Of a stretch of 64,000 nucleotides of DNA, positions 1 to 38,207 are shown one piece after another. Under the pieces are notes generated by a model, which searched no databases, was not told the origin of the DNA, and worked only from the letters and a program-made list of their open reading frames with translations. Location: NCBI GenBank assembly GCA_964035015.1, contig OZ035997.1, positions 12,378,036 to 12,442,035 on the forward strand, in the 5' to 3' direction. The position numbers and the translations under genes were made by a program. This stretch comes from Corallium rubrum. Its lineage: Eukaryota > Cnidaria > Anthozoa > Scleralcyonacea > Coralliidae. Position 1 is the stretch's first letter; each line of letters begins with the position of its first letter.

Positions 1-699
1 TTCAAACGTAGCATTTTTGCTATACCGAATCAAACAAAAAATTCAGCACTGACGCTAAATTATTACAAGGTTGACAGGCAAATTAAATTCGACAATTGCC
101 ATCTAATCCGGATTCAAACGTCGAATTCTTGCAAATTTTAGTTTTGACGCAAGGTTCGGAATGGCAGCTTTTGCATTTCAGTGGCGTCAGGCTAATTCAA
201 TTGAGTTTCACACCGTAGAAATTTGACAAACAACTTGTTGGCGTTGGACTCAAAATTCTCATGTGGAGAATCATCTCAAATTGATCGCTGCAATCACCAC
301 GGATTATGCTCGAAAATAAACTCAGCGATCATACACGATCGGAAATCGCATAGAAAATCGGCCACTTTCATGGGGCAGTTCGCAGTTCATGTGCGTGCTG
401 GCTCAAGTGAGTTCTGAGAACATTTGAAACTGATGAATTTGAGAAGGGTAATGGGTTCGTACATCGCGAAAATTCAACGAGTTGTCAACAAACCGTATTC
501 TATGGCAAGCCCAACCTTCGTGCTATGGGCTCGTGGAAGAATTACGGTCGAGCGACGATTTTGAGCGGAGATATTTGACTTTGAGCTCGGGGTGTCCTCG
601 CTCCTGTCGGCCGTGTATTGACGACGTTCACACGCAAGATATTCGTTCTACGCATGCGCAGCTAAAACAGGTCAGCCTGGATTAGGTCCCCGTCGACAG
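1..699. other. Gene-free left edge
   Basis: No gene recognised. The stretch has short imperfect direct repeats (TTCAAACGT at position 1 and again near 114) that look like decayed transposon ends. The short open frames here lack any domain or codon pattern I recognise. Confidence 0.4.
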
Positions 700-1640
700 C
701 CGCAATTTCCAATCGTGCGAAAACCACGATCACTACAATCGTTATATAGTCGTGATCGCTACGATCGCCAAGGTAGAAAATGTTCTATTTCGGCGATCGT
801 GGGTCCTACTAAACACCGTCCCTGCGAACGTCCGCGAACGTCCGTGGCTATTATTCTACTGACCATGATCAATATTTATAATAAATCAGTTTATATTTAA
901 AGATTTAATCATTTTTTATTGAAGACTTTTTCACCATGCTATCCTGCGCATGAACAGAGATCGTCTTTTGCCGAGGCGCCAGTATACTTCATGTTAGTAA
1001 TTCTACTCATATCCAATCCCTTACCGCGCTATCCGTGCAAAAAGCTAGACCGGTTTCGGCGTGCAGTACACGGTACCGCGGTACTGGACAAATTCGGCCG
1101 AACCGTGCAGGTTAAAAACTAGACCTGAATTTTTCAGGTGTCGAATTCGTCCGGTTTCGTGGGTCCCGTGTAAACGGAAGGCAGAATCATACAAATTCGA
1201 GTACGGTTCCGAATCCGTCTGGTACCGTATAAACGGGGGCCTTTAAGAAATCAGGTTGCGTAACCAGTGAGTCAAAGAAAAAGTGGGGATTTTGGTGATA
1301 ATATTGGTGCATGTATTTTTCTATTTCAGCCGTGAAACAGCGAAATGTTAAACCGCTAAGGGTATATGCAATTGGGACCATCATACCGCGGTCGAAAAAC
1401 TATGGTAAAAATAATTAAAAGTTTTCAAATTAAAATGGTTAATTTTTCTTAAATCTTTAAATATCAAGTAAAGTATTGATCACGGACGGTTAGAATGGTA
1501 GCCGCGGACGTTCGCGGATGGTGTTTATAGTAGGATCGGCGACCGTAGGACATGGTGATCGCATTGATCGTGGTTTCTGTACGATCAGGGATCGCTGAGG
1601 TTTTTTGAGCGATTGTAGCGATCATATGGAAACTAGGCTT
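700..1640. mobile_element. Foldback/TIR DNA element, non-coding
   Basis: Imperfect inverted arms of about 170-180 bp lie at roughly 704-880 and 1455-1634. They share blocks such as GCGAACGTCCG, GATCCTACTA/GGTCCTACTA and ACCACGATCA in reverse complement. The core (1020-1245) has GC-rich sequence with its own short inverted motifs around GACCGGTTTCGG. No transposase frame is visible, so this reads as a non-autonomous DNA element. Exact ends and target duplication were not resolved. Confidence 0.5.
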
Positions 1641-1732
1641 ATGCCTTTACTAAATATTTCGGTGAGATATTACCGTACGCTCATCTACACGCAAAACTAC
1701 GTGTTGTTATGTATTTGACCATACACACAGTT

Positions 1733-1935
1733 TTGCGTGGTTATTATACACGAAGCTTTGCGTGCAGTTTTTATACACGAAGCTTTGCACGTAGTTATTA
1801 TACACGAAGCTTTGCATGTAGTTATTATACACGAAAGCTTTGCGTGCAGTTATTATACACGAAAGCTTTGCGTGTAGTTATTATACACGAAGCTTTGCGT
1901 GCAGTTATTATACACGAAAGCTTTGCGTGTAGTGC
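1733..1935. repeat. 27/28-bp minisatellite, about 8 copies
   Basis: The unit is close to TTATTATACACGAAGCTTTG followed by CGTGCAG. Copies alternate between 27 and 28 bp through an extra A in GAAAGC. Each unit holds the near-palindrome ACGAAGCTTTGCGT. The array creates an open frame on the + strand that is not a gene. Confidence 0.85.
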
Positions 1936-2016
1936 GTGTATGTATGTTGCGTGTACATGCAGGCAGACTACAGGCATTTCAGTCTACGAAGGTGTTACAA
2001 AACTTTTGAGCATCAC

Positions 2017-2244
2017 CTGTATATGTATACCTTCATCTCGAATACGGACTGCCTGCACTGTGGCTTTTATCCCATTAGCCCAAGTGTCTCGAAGTTGTCT
2101 CAGGGCAGACATGCGTTGTTCAAACTCGGCCATTCCCACCTCAGAAATAAGAGAAGACAGCTCTGCAGCCAGGCTTTGAGCCTTCCTGAATTTCTGGTGC
2201 TGAGATAGAGCAGTCTTGGTTGATTCCACAGTGACTGTGCTGAT
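2017..2244 (-). pseudogene. Possible internal exon, transposon-related or unknown protein
   Basis: On the minus strand an open 76-codon block is bounded by a good acceptor (pyrimidine-rich tract ending AACAG, just above 2244) and a donor CAG|GTGATG at 2017/2016. The peptide is helical and charged (…ELSSLISEVGMAEFEQRM…, then RQLRDTWANG). The style resembles C-terminal regions of SWIM-type transposase-derived proteins, but I cannot assign a family with certainty. It lies downstream of other minus-strand transposase-like pieces, so it may be an exon of the same broken element or unrelated. No start or stop codon is implied. Confidence 0.35.
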
Positions 2245-2315
2245 CTGTTAAGGAAAAATATAATTATAGTGCTTTAAATAAAATTTGACTTTTCAATGTT
2301 GTCATACTGTGATAT

Positions 2316-3197
2316 TCAGATGAGCTTAGAGACCGGAAGTGTTATTAAAAAGTTTGATTGTTTTACTGTGAATTTGACACGTTCCCATGGGGGATTTGAA
2401 TGTTTGGGCATTTTGACCAATAGAAATTTTGGTCTTAAATAATTCATGCCTTGCCTGATCTGAAACCTTGTAGCATTGTACAGTTTTACTGTCATTCTTG
2501 TCGCATTGTTTACCTCCACACCTGGCACCAAGATGCACTGCACTTTTTGGAACAACATTTGACTTATGTTCTGTTTTTGAATATGTCCTGCCGTTACAGT
2601 ATATGCTTTTCCTCGCATTCTATTTGGCTTTTCCAAATTGCGTTTCCATGTTTGCGGCTCGGCTTTCCGGTTTCGTTTTTTTCTTTTTAGGAGATTCTTC
2701 ATCATTTCTTGGTTGGTCAATCGCGAATCCTCTTCAATCTCGAAATCTGACCTAGGGGCTTCCGGGATAACACCATTAATGTTTTCAGAAGAATCATGAG
2801 AGGAATCTTCTTCTGACTCTTCTGACTGAGTTTCCAATGAATGGATGATTTCCTCTGTTTGCAAGTCTTGAATTGGTAGAAATTCATCTGGCTGTATTTC
2901 TATTGGTGGTTGCCATTTTGTGAGGACTGGTGGTTGTATTTGATAATTCAGTGGCTGCAATTCAGTAAGTACTGGGTTTTCGAATGGTGGGGAGCTTTGC
3001 TCTTCAATATGGCTAAACAAAGGATCATTGTCAAACAGAGTGGTGTTAAGTGATCCAGTTACTTCATCACTTATCCTTGGTTCTCCAATTGTTCCGCCAA
3101 ATGATGTTGATGCAGCTTCTTCTAAAACTCCGGAATATGAAGCTGCGGCAATTGGTGTGTGATGGGGATGCTGTGAAGCTATGGGCAGGCTGAGCAT
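2316..3197 (-). pseudogene. Transposon-associated ORF with basic WKRN…GKAYT region
   Basis: This 293-codon minus-strand frame is one of the longest non-repetitive ones here. Residues 1-160 are low-complexity, acidic and Ser/Gln/Pro rich. A very basic block follows (KRKKRNRKAEPQTWKRN, then RMRGKAYT). That arrangement (basic stretch, WKRN, a Gly-Lys-x-Tyr-Thr turn, then cysteines) is familiar from uncharacterised transposon-borne proteins of invertebrates. After residue ~215 the expected Cys-rich stretch reads better in the overlapping frame at 2326-2538 (…GARCGGKQCDKND…), which suggests a frameshift. Likely a decayed transposon gene; the family is not securely named. Confidence 0.4.
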
Positions 3198-4380
3198 CTT
3201 TATTTAAATTCCTTATTGCAGCTGACAGGCAGCGACTTCCATAAGTCATCGGGACTTCACCATTGTTATTGCAGAACATAATTATTCTAGAAAAATACAA
3301 AAAAAAAACAAACAACAAACATGTTCACACAGTCAGATGTTTCATTTTTTAAACACAAAAGATTATACAGTAGATGGGCCGCTTTTAAAATATTCATTTA
3401 GCTTCTCTCTAACAAAAATTACTGAACTCTTGCTTTAGTAGCTGTCAAGTAGTTACAAAAAAATTGTGTCTTTTGACAATTACAAGTGATCTATCACTAA
3501 TACTTATTTAGAGGACAGAAAAGTAAAACCTTTTCTTCCCCAGACGTCTTTAGCGCAGGACAATCGTGTGTCTTTCCCGGACCTCTTGGTGATGCAGTCA
3601 CTGAGCATTACAAAAAGTAAAGTTTTTTTTGAAAAATTATGTCTGCTACTCTGCTTTCAAACAAAATACGTAAATAATATCGAGAATAAATTAAGTACAA
3701 ATAACAATTTAAACAAAAACATTCTAAACATTTTAACATGCTTCATATTTTTTAACTTATTGGCTATGCAAGACATTCAAAACCTCACAATATTTGTCGA
3801 GAATCTAACAACTTGTCCTTTCTTTTGTTTTTGTACTGGATATTTCATGACATTGTGTTTTTGTCGTTTTAAAATTGTAAGAATTTATAAAAAACTGCAA
3901 GGAAAGTTTTTTGTTGTTATTTTTTTACATTAAGTTTTTGTTTAATCTAGCACTATTTATTTCGTGCTCAAATTTAGACTGATCGTTAATCAGATCGGGG
4001 AAAAACAAACAAATGCTCGCCTATATTCTTATATTCATTGCTACAATATTATAAATAAACAGTATTAGAGATAGTTACATTTTATCCAAACAAATACACT
4101 TTGTAATTATTATATTGACAAAAACCACAGGATCAAAACGATAATAATACGATACTTACCTTCTTCAAATTATCGTGGAATCCACCATCATAATTGTTTC
4201 AAAGTTACAATTTTACAATCCTCGTCGACTGCTTTACAAAAGTTACACAATTTGTAATTTCAGCAAGGTTCGAATTAGTTGAGAAAAAATGATGTGCAAC
4301 TTTTTTTCGAAAATATGTGCACTTGGCCACGCCACGCGATCAATAAGCGAGAGACTGGGGCAAGTCTAATATGGTTCTGA
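3198..4380. other. AT-rich stretch without recognised gene
   Basis: Long A/T-rich tracts; the 121-codon frame at 3568-3933 (+) is Phe/Leu/Cys-rich low-complexity translation of AT-rich DNA. A minus-strand donor-like site (AAGAAG|GTAAGTATCG) at about 4159 follows an open GGFHDNLKK-like peptide. It could be a small exon of the hAT remnant to its right, but nothing proves it. Confidence 0.35.
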
Positions 4381-4414
4381 CACTAGGTAACTTTAAATGC
4401 ATTTTAATCGCTTT

Positions 4415-4735
4415 CGGACTTGATCAGAAAAGTAGGCGTGCTGGTGCACTGCGTCGGACATGTCGTCGTTTTTCTTCTTTCGTTTCTCTGGATAATCATG
4501 GCCTCCAAATCCAATTCTACGCTTTTTTTTACCATACCACTGATCAATTGCAGCTGTTGGGTCGTATTACTGAAGGACCCTCTTCGCTAATCCTTAAGAG
4601 ACTATCCAACCTGTCTCGAGACATCCTGTTTCGTAGCTGCGGTTTCATTCTCCCCATCGCGGAGAACATTTGCTCCACTCAGGGCACCTGTAAATGCCCA
4701 GGCTCCACTACAGCATTTAAGATTGGCATAATAAT
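4415..4735 (-). pseudogene. hAT transposase C-terminal remnant
   Basis: Reading the minus strand gives, with one stop, a peptide with VEQMFSAMGRMKPQLRNRM then RDRLDSLLRISEEGP, then DPTAAIDQWYGKKKRR. This matches the C-terminal dimerisation region of hAT transposases and ZNF862-like relatives: the E-x-x-FSAM-x-R-x-K core, an L-x-x-L-x-RIS-x-EGP helix, and a final P-x-x-AI-x-W-x-x-x-K-x-RR stretch. An in-frame stop just before VEQMF and loss of the upstream catalytic part mark it as a fossil. The + strand frame at 4371-4748 is the antisense shadow. Confidence 0.55.
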
Positions 4736-5235
4736 AGCAGTTCGATAATATGCAGAATGTTTGAAAATTGCAGTTTACTAGCTGGTGAGGAAAATATGGC
4801 AGCCCAAACATCCTGGTATGGAATAGCATTGCTATATGTCTCCAAAATTAACAGCTTCGGCGAACTCCATTCTGTAAGCATCGTTTCTCTAAGACTGGGC
4901 GTCTTTTTTCCTATATACGTTTAAAATTCCTATTATCGCAAAAAATCAACTTATGCAATTTTTGCACATCGGTGACGATATAGTAATTGGCAAAGGTTTC
5001 AAAAACACTGTCAAATATTTCAACTCCCAAGGCGAACTAAACAATGCATGTTCCACCTGCGTGGGCAAAGCGGAAGTAATGGAAAACAGCCTTTAAAGAC
5101 ATGTACTGTAAAAAGAGATAGCTTTGTGTATTTTATAATTTTGATGATGTCACATAAAAACACTCTACAGTGTATCTAGGCCCTGTTGTCTCTTACAGCT
5201 CCAGGCCCAAAAGACCGTTAATCCAGCCCTGAGGG

Positions 5236-5278
5236 GCCACTACTTGGTGGTGGTGGTGGTGGGGGGGGGGGGGGGGGT
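5236..5278. repeat. GGT repeat running into poly-G
   Basis: Several GGT triplets run straight into a G tract of about 17-18 bases. It is G-quadruplex prone and also an assembly-error risk. Confidence 0.85.
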
Positions 5279-5603
5279 GCTACTTTTGGGAAATTTTAGA
5301 AGTGTCTCAAATTCATTATTTTCAGGGGCCCGTTACTTTTGGAATTCTACAGAAAATTACAAACTTTTCAATAAAACTTTCTGAGTCTAAGCTCAACTGA
5401 AAATTGCAGTAACATCATTAAGAACTACAGTGTATAGTGAAATAATTTATCTAAAATTATCCTAAGTTATATAGTACCTCACGTCGACGCTGGCGAGGTA
5501 GATTATCATAGATATCCTGAAAAATAAAAGAAACAAAATTACTATAAAAAATACTCTGGTCATAGGAAAGTACTTTAATTTGAATTACTTTATAAAATAT
5601 GGC

Positions 5604-5700
5604 TAGGAAATTACCATGATAGGAAGGAAGAAAGGAGGGAAAGTAGGAAGAAGGAAGGGAGGAAGGAAGGGAGGAAGAAAGGAAATAATTTGAGGGGGAA
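5604..5700. repeat. Purine-rich GGAA/GGGA simple repeat
   Basis: Degenerate AGGAAGGGAGGAAGG-type tract, all purine on the + strand. Confidence 0.8.
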
Positions 5701-5764
5701 AACCAGAAAACCCCTCGAAGTACAGGAGACTGATCAAGTACAATAACCCTACTCACATATGAAT

Positions 5765-5857
5765 TCCAAGTTTAATAAGCCCAGAACAAGGTCAATCCCA
5801 AGTGGTCACCCATCCAACTAGTACTGTCCAATTTAAAACAAAACTGGGACCAGTTGC
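5765..5857 (-). mobile_element. 5S-rRNA-derived SINE fragment
   Basis: On the minus strand 5777-5820 reads AGTACTAGTTGGATGGGTGA then CC and a TTGGGAT tail. This corresponds to the internal promoter region of 5S rRNA (GTACTTGGATGGG-GACC). It is short, lacks the 5S 5' half, and resembles the better preserved 5S-SINE at 37721-38035. Confidence 0.5.
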
Positions 5858-5880
5858 ATTACCACCTTATTATATATCCG

Positions 5881-6717
5881 TAGTGCCGCGGGTAAGCGCC
5901 CACGTCCGAGCAAGCGCCCACGTCCGAGCAAGCGCCCACCCCCCTTTTACGACAAAAGTAATTTTTCGGGCTTATTCTATTCGAGGGCCGAGCTGTCAAA
6001 ACGCGCTATTTTTAGACATTTTCTCACTGCAACTGATTACCCCTATGTGTTCGCAGAGGTCCACCTAAATTAACCAATGAGAATTAACACATTTTGATCC
6101 GGTCACTCTGGGGAAAATGTTTATACGGTAAACAGCAACCATGCCGCGAAAGTTGAAACAATACAGTGTCGAATGGAAAGTAAACGTTGTAGAGTGGCAT
6201 AGGCAAAATGGGCACAATGTTTCACAAACTGCGCGAGAGTTTAGTATCGATCATAAGAGGGTACGAGAGTGGAATTCTTGTTACGATAATCTGTTATTAA
6301 ACAACGTCGGCTCTTCGAGCCGAGCGTGGGAAAATGTCAAAGAAGAATCAATTACAAATTCTTTTCTCACGTGCGGGATTTCCAACAAACTAGATGGAAC
6401 TGAAGACGATCTTGTTTCCGATAACTTTCCCGCATTAGATGAAGACAATTTACACCGAGAACTTGGCGACATATTATTTGAGTCAGACGATTCAGACTTA
6501 GAGTTTGACGGCTTTGATGAACAGGATTTGTAATCTATAGTTTAGTTTGTTTGTTTGTTTCATTATTATATTAAAGTAAGATACTCAGTTTCAATGTTGT
6601 TTCATTTTATAGGCATAAAATTTGCATTCTTTTTTTGCGTGCTCCGAGTAAGCGCCCACCCCCCTTTTTAAGAAAATTGTAATACATCATGGGGGTGGGC
6701 ACTTACCCGCGGCACTA
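5881..6717. mobile_element. Tc1/mariner-pogo-type element with HTH-only ORF
   Basis: Inverted termini GTGCCGCGGGTAAGCGCCCA (5883) and its complement near 6700-6715 are flanked by TA on each side, the target duplication of Tc1/mariner/pogo elements. The 837-bp element carries subterminal direct repeats of TCCGAGYAAGCGCCCAC: two on the left (5907-5941) and one on the right (about 6643-6659). One ORF (6141-6533) encodes only a DNA-binding domain and an acidic tail; the catalytic DDE region is absent. It is inserted inside a tRNA-SINE. Confidence 0.75.
6141..6533 (+). CDS. Brinker/CENP-B-like HTH protein of a pogo-type transposon, catalytic domain deleted
   Basis: A 130-residue intact frame. Residues 1-50 (PRKLKQYSVEWKVNVVEW, then VSQTAREFSIDHKRVREW) form a helix-turn-helix of the Brinker/CENP-B N-terminal type, which binds transposon ends in pogo/Tigger-like transposases. 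In full-length relatives a second HTH and a DDE catalytic domain follow. Here residues ~51-100 are a short linker and the protein ends in an acidic, Asp/Glu-rich stretch (ILFESDDSDLEFDGFDEQDL). The likely origin is an internal deletion that kept both ends in frame. It could act as a DNA-binding repressor of its own family or simply be a decaying passenger. The ATG at 6141 is the first in-frame start and opens directly onto the HTH. Confidence 0.6.
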   Translation: MPRKLKQYSVEWKVNVVEWHRQNGHNVSQTAREFSIDHKRVREWNSCYDNLLLNNVGSSSRAWENVKEESITNSFLTCGISNKLDGTEDDLVSDNFPALDEDNLHRELGDILFESDDSDLEFDGFDEQDL

Positions 6718-6983
6718 CGGTACAAAATTAGCGATCAAGCTCTCGGGAACGCCCTCTGTGCCTCAGTGGTCAGAGCACTGCACTAGATTCACAAGGTTGT
6801 GGGTTCAATTCCTGCTGGAAGGCCTGTGCAGTTGCATTTTTTGCAAATGGTCCCAGTTTGGTCTCAAAATGTATATATTCTACAGTACACTCGAATTTTC
6901 CTTCACCCCAAATCCTTAGAACATGATATGTAATTGAGTGAAATGCCCAATATTAGTTATAATATACCCAATTCTCTCCTGGT

Positions 6984-7150
6984 ATTACCACCTTATTATA
7001 TATACAGAACTTGCGATCAAGCTCTCGGCAACGCCCTCCGTGGCTCAGTGGTCAGAGCATTGCACTAGAATCGCAAGGTCGTGGGTTCAATTCCTGCTGG
7101 AAGGCCTGTGTAGTTGCATTTTTCACAACTGGTCCCCAAAATCCTTAGTA
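6984..7150 (+). mobile_element. tRNA-derived SINE copy 2
   Basis: Uninterrupted copy: head ATTACCACCTTATTATATA, tRNA-like A box TGGCTCAGTGGTCAGAGC, B box GGGTTCAATTCC, then CCTGTGTAGTTGCATTTTTC. The tRNA-like part has no CCA end and is fused to SINE body, so it is not a working tRNA gene. Confidence 0.75.
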
Positions 7151-7165
7151 CTGTCCAACCTGGCT

Positions 7166-7341
7166 TAACTTTGGATCGCAATTGTGAGAAGCAGTGCTTC
7201 CCTAATTTGATGGTTTTAGAAAACAACTTTACTTTGCTGATTTCGTGATTGTGGTTTTCATTGACTTCCACCACCTTTAGACTCTGTTGGTCATCACTAA
7301 GGTTGAATTTAAAACCAGCACTGCACCCTATTTTCAGTGTA
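7166..7341 (-). pseudogene. ZSWIM/MULE-like fragment, exon 2
   Basis: The minus-strand acceptor TTTTTTTAG joins in frame to the exon at 7524-7783, giving …KRQ-S-TLKIGCSAGFKFNL…, then VNENHNHEISK. The I-G-C-x-A and NxxHNHExS motifs are those of the FAR1/ZSWIM-type DNA-binding region at the N-terminus of Mutator-like transposases and ZSWIM3-like proteins. The open frame runs on into the adjacent tRNA-SINE, so the 3' part has been replaced or lost. Confidence 0.55.
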
Positions 7342-7523
7342 CTAAAAAAAATTGAATAGCAAGTTAATGCATGTTTGGCTGTCAGACCGCTATGCAACAA
7401 AATTTGTCTCCAGTTGGATAAATTTCATTGTAAATAAACTCATGTTGCTTGACAGTGGTCAAAATGTTTTGACGAATCCGTGCTTGTGTAATTGTGTTAT
7501 AGTTTAAAATGCTACAAACTTAC

Positions 7524-7783
7524 CTCTGCCGTTTTCTGTCTTTTGAACTCTTGCTTTTAAAATTCTTGCCACCAAAGAGACAGGTAAAATGCAAAGAATA
7601 GTAAATTAATTTTTCGTTGGCACCTTCCACACGTTTAGGCACTCGTTTCCTGGCTGCTTCCAATGTTCTGGAATCTCGACGAGTCATTTGAACACATCTT
7701 GAATTTTCATAAAGTTTAATCTTTTCTTCGAGATCACGATACGAAATAAAGCATTCTCCCAACGTAAATGAAACACTCTCCAT
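7524..7783 (-). pseudogene. ZSWIM/MULE-like fragment, exon 1
   Basis: Starts MESVSFTLGECFISYRDLEE and continues KIKLYENSRCVQMTRRDSRT…, then LIYYSLHFTCLFGGKNFKS. It is a clear member of the N-terminal domain shared by ZSWIM3-like proteins and MULE transposases (F-x-SY-x-x-LE…, RDSRT, C-x-x-GGK-x-FKS). The donor GAG|GTAAGTTTG at 7524/7523 is strong, and the frame through the junction to exon 2 is open. The rest of the protein (MULE transposase core, SWIM finger) is not found nearby, so I treat it as a truncated gene or transposon remnant. A Mutator-style element is inserted about 60 bp upstream of the ATG (7843-9104). Confidence 0.55.
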
Positions 7784-7950
7784 CGAAGATATACAAAAAA
7801 CAACAACAACAGAAGTTACAGAACAACTGATCGAGTGAACTGGGTAGAAGTTAGATGGGATGACTCTCTGGGACCTTTTTGGAAGGCTGCGCCAAGTGAC
7901 GTATTGAACTTTACTGCGCATCCCACAATCTTTGGAAACAGTTGTGGACC

Positions 7951-8877
7951 CAACCTCGTCCCCAGGGCCATTTGTGGGGGCTGGGCCAAGATGGCGGCCA
8001 AAAACAAAATGGCGGGAACAAATGGCCCTGGCACAGGCTGCAAAAAATGAGTCATATTTTGACTCATTTTTGACTCGGCCCAGGCTTCACGAAGTTTATC
8101 GCGCCTAGTTCAGGCTCAATTATTTTCTGAATATTTAGTTCAGCTTGACTGACACAAACTGAAAACAATCAATACATCATTTCCAAATACATTGTCGAAT
8201 TACTAAAATAAATACACTTTTAATAAATATCTGTAAATGCTTATTATTTATCATTTGCTTCACCGTTGTACCAAATTCGCAAGAAACTGGATTGCCGTTG
8301 TCTGGCCGGGCCGCCTTGTTTTCGTAAGTTTTCGGTGGATTCAATTCAGCGTTTTGAAAAACATTTAGGCTTCGTTTCGTCGAGAACTCTTGTTTGAAAA
8401 AAGCCTGCTTCTTAATGGCCAAACATGTAAATTCTGCCCTGTGGTGTACTTTCCTTTCGCAGCCAAAATACTTTTTGACTATGTTCACCAAGTCTTTCGT
8501 TCGCCCGATTTAGAAAACACACTGAATTGCCGTCCCATGGACTTCGTTGTATGGCAGCCAGGGCACAGAGACGACACGACCCATCATTACATATTCTTCC
8601 GATGTTTTCACGGGTGTTTCGAAAGCTTTCCTCACATTTTCATTCATTTCGAAGTTGTTTTTTAACAGCCGGCAATTCTGAATATACTTTGAGCCCAAAA
8701 AGCAAATGCCCGCGAGTTAGCCTGCCGCCCGCCTTGTTTCCACCAATCAGAATACCTAAAACATCCAAAGTTATCTCGACCAATCAAATGTGGTGATAGC
8801 TCAGCCTGTGCCAGGGCCATTTGTTCTTGGTCGCCATCTTGTCCCAGCCCCCACAAATGGCCCTGGGGACGAGGTTG
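7951..8877. mobile_element. Mutator-like TIR element nested in the previous one
   Basis: Ends CAACCTCGTCCCCAGGGCCA (7951) and the complement ending 8877 have TIRs of about 80 bp. The 9-bp duplication TTGTGGACC lies at 7942-7950 and 8878-8886. The interior (8100-8800) has two minus-strand open frames (8177-8491, 8510-8698) with no recognised domain. The terminal motif CCTGGGKACGAGGTTG recurs at 9537 and 42002, next to both ceramidase starts. Confidence 0.8.
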
Positions 8878-8983
8878 TTGTGGACCATAAATTGGCGACT
8901 ATATTAAGGGCGGGGGAGGGGACGATTAAGGGCGGGGGAGGGGACGAGGAGGGGCCAAAACCCCCACACTTTCCACACTTTTG

Positions 8984-9016
8984 AGATTAGGGTTAGGGGG
9001 TTAGGGTTAGGGGGGT
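8984..9016 (+). repeat. Short TTAGGG-like run
   Basis: GATTAGGGTTAGGGGGTTAG and a further TTAGGG unit: four degenerate telomere-type hexamers inside the outer Mutator-like element. Too short and internal to be a telomere. Confidence 0.7.
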
Positions 9017-9536
9017 ATTGGGATAGGTTTTCATTAAAATCCATGCTTCGTAAGGCTACATCTTCGGAAAAGGTCCCAGAGAGTCATCCCATCTAACCTC
9101 TTCCAGTGAACTGACACGCGAACGGAAGCTCGTAAACACGTGATATATCTGGCCGCGCTCGTACTTGGGACGGATTTGTTTTCGAACGAGTTCGGTTACC
9201 GGACTTAGAATTCTTCAGGTTACACTTAAATAATTGCCTCAAAATGCAGGAAATAGTCTGGAAATCCAAACTTTTCCGTGGGAGATCGAGGGCCCCCCTT
9301 CCAACCTCGCCCCCAACCCAAGATAACCCAAGTCCCAAGACCTTGGCGGCCCCCAACCATAGAAATAATAGATAACCCAAGATAACCCAACGCCACTGCC
9401 CGTATGAACTTGTTTTCATGTGGAAAATTCAATTTTTACTTTAAAACTATTGAATAAGGTGAAAAATAACTCTTTCCCATTTTCCCAAAATTGGGCGTGA
9501 AGTGGGCGTATGCTTGCGTATGCTTGGAGATAAGCC

Positions 9537-9616
9537 CCTGGGTACGAGGTTGGATAAGTTCAGCGCTGGTGACAATCACATGATTTAATACTTATGTGCG
9601 AAGTTTTATAACAAAA
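9537..9616 (+). promoter_or_regulatory. Candidate promoter-proximal block of ceramidase copy 1
   Basis: CCCTGGGTACGAGGTTGGAT (9537-9556) has the form of the right end of the CAACCTCGTACCCAGGG transposon family. It is followed by the palindrome ATCACATGAT (9575-9584), which holds TCACATGA, the M-box form bound by MITF/TFE bHLH factors that drive lysosomal genes. The ATG is at 9617. The same order and spacing precede copy 2. Function is inferred; no transcription start is visible. Confidence 0.4.

Positions 9617-38207
<28,591 letters not shown>

Larger units (their letters stand above)
5858..6918 (+). mobile_element. tRNA-derived SINE copy 1, split by a transposon
   Basis: The SINE head (ATTACCACCTTATTATATA, 5858-5880) continues at 6718 after a mariner-type insertion (5881-6717). 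The downstream part has a tRNA-like A box (TGCCTCAGTGGTCAGAGC) and B box (GGGTTCAATTCC), then the SINE body GCAGTTGCATTTTTTGCAAA…GTCTCAAAATGTATAT. The intact copy at 6984-7150 shows the uninterrupted junction and so dates the insertion after SINE spread. Confidence 0.7.
7843..9104. mobile_element. Mutator-like TIR element (outer of a nested pair)
   Basis: Inverted ends GGTAGAAGTTAGATGGGATG (7843) and the complement of GGAAGAGGTTAGATGGGATG (ending 9104) continue as GACTCTCTGGGACCTTTT. They are flanked by a perfect 9-bp duplication AGTGAACTG (7834-7842, 9105-9113). The 9-bp duplication and long TIRs point to Mutator-type transposition. Its own DNA is only about 330 bp; the rest is a second insertion. 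Confidence 0.75.

Noticed and set aside
3568-3933. 121-codon + strand frame
   Set aside because: AT-rich low-complexity peptide without domain, splice context or counterpart.
4371-4748. 125-codon + strand frame
   Set aside because: Antisense shadow of the hAT remnant on the minus strand.
8984-9016. Telomere repeat
   Set aside because: Four degenerate TTAGGG-type units inside a transposon, far from any sequence end.
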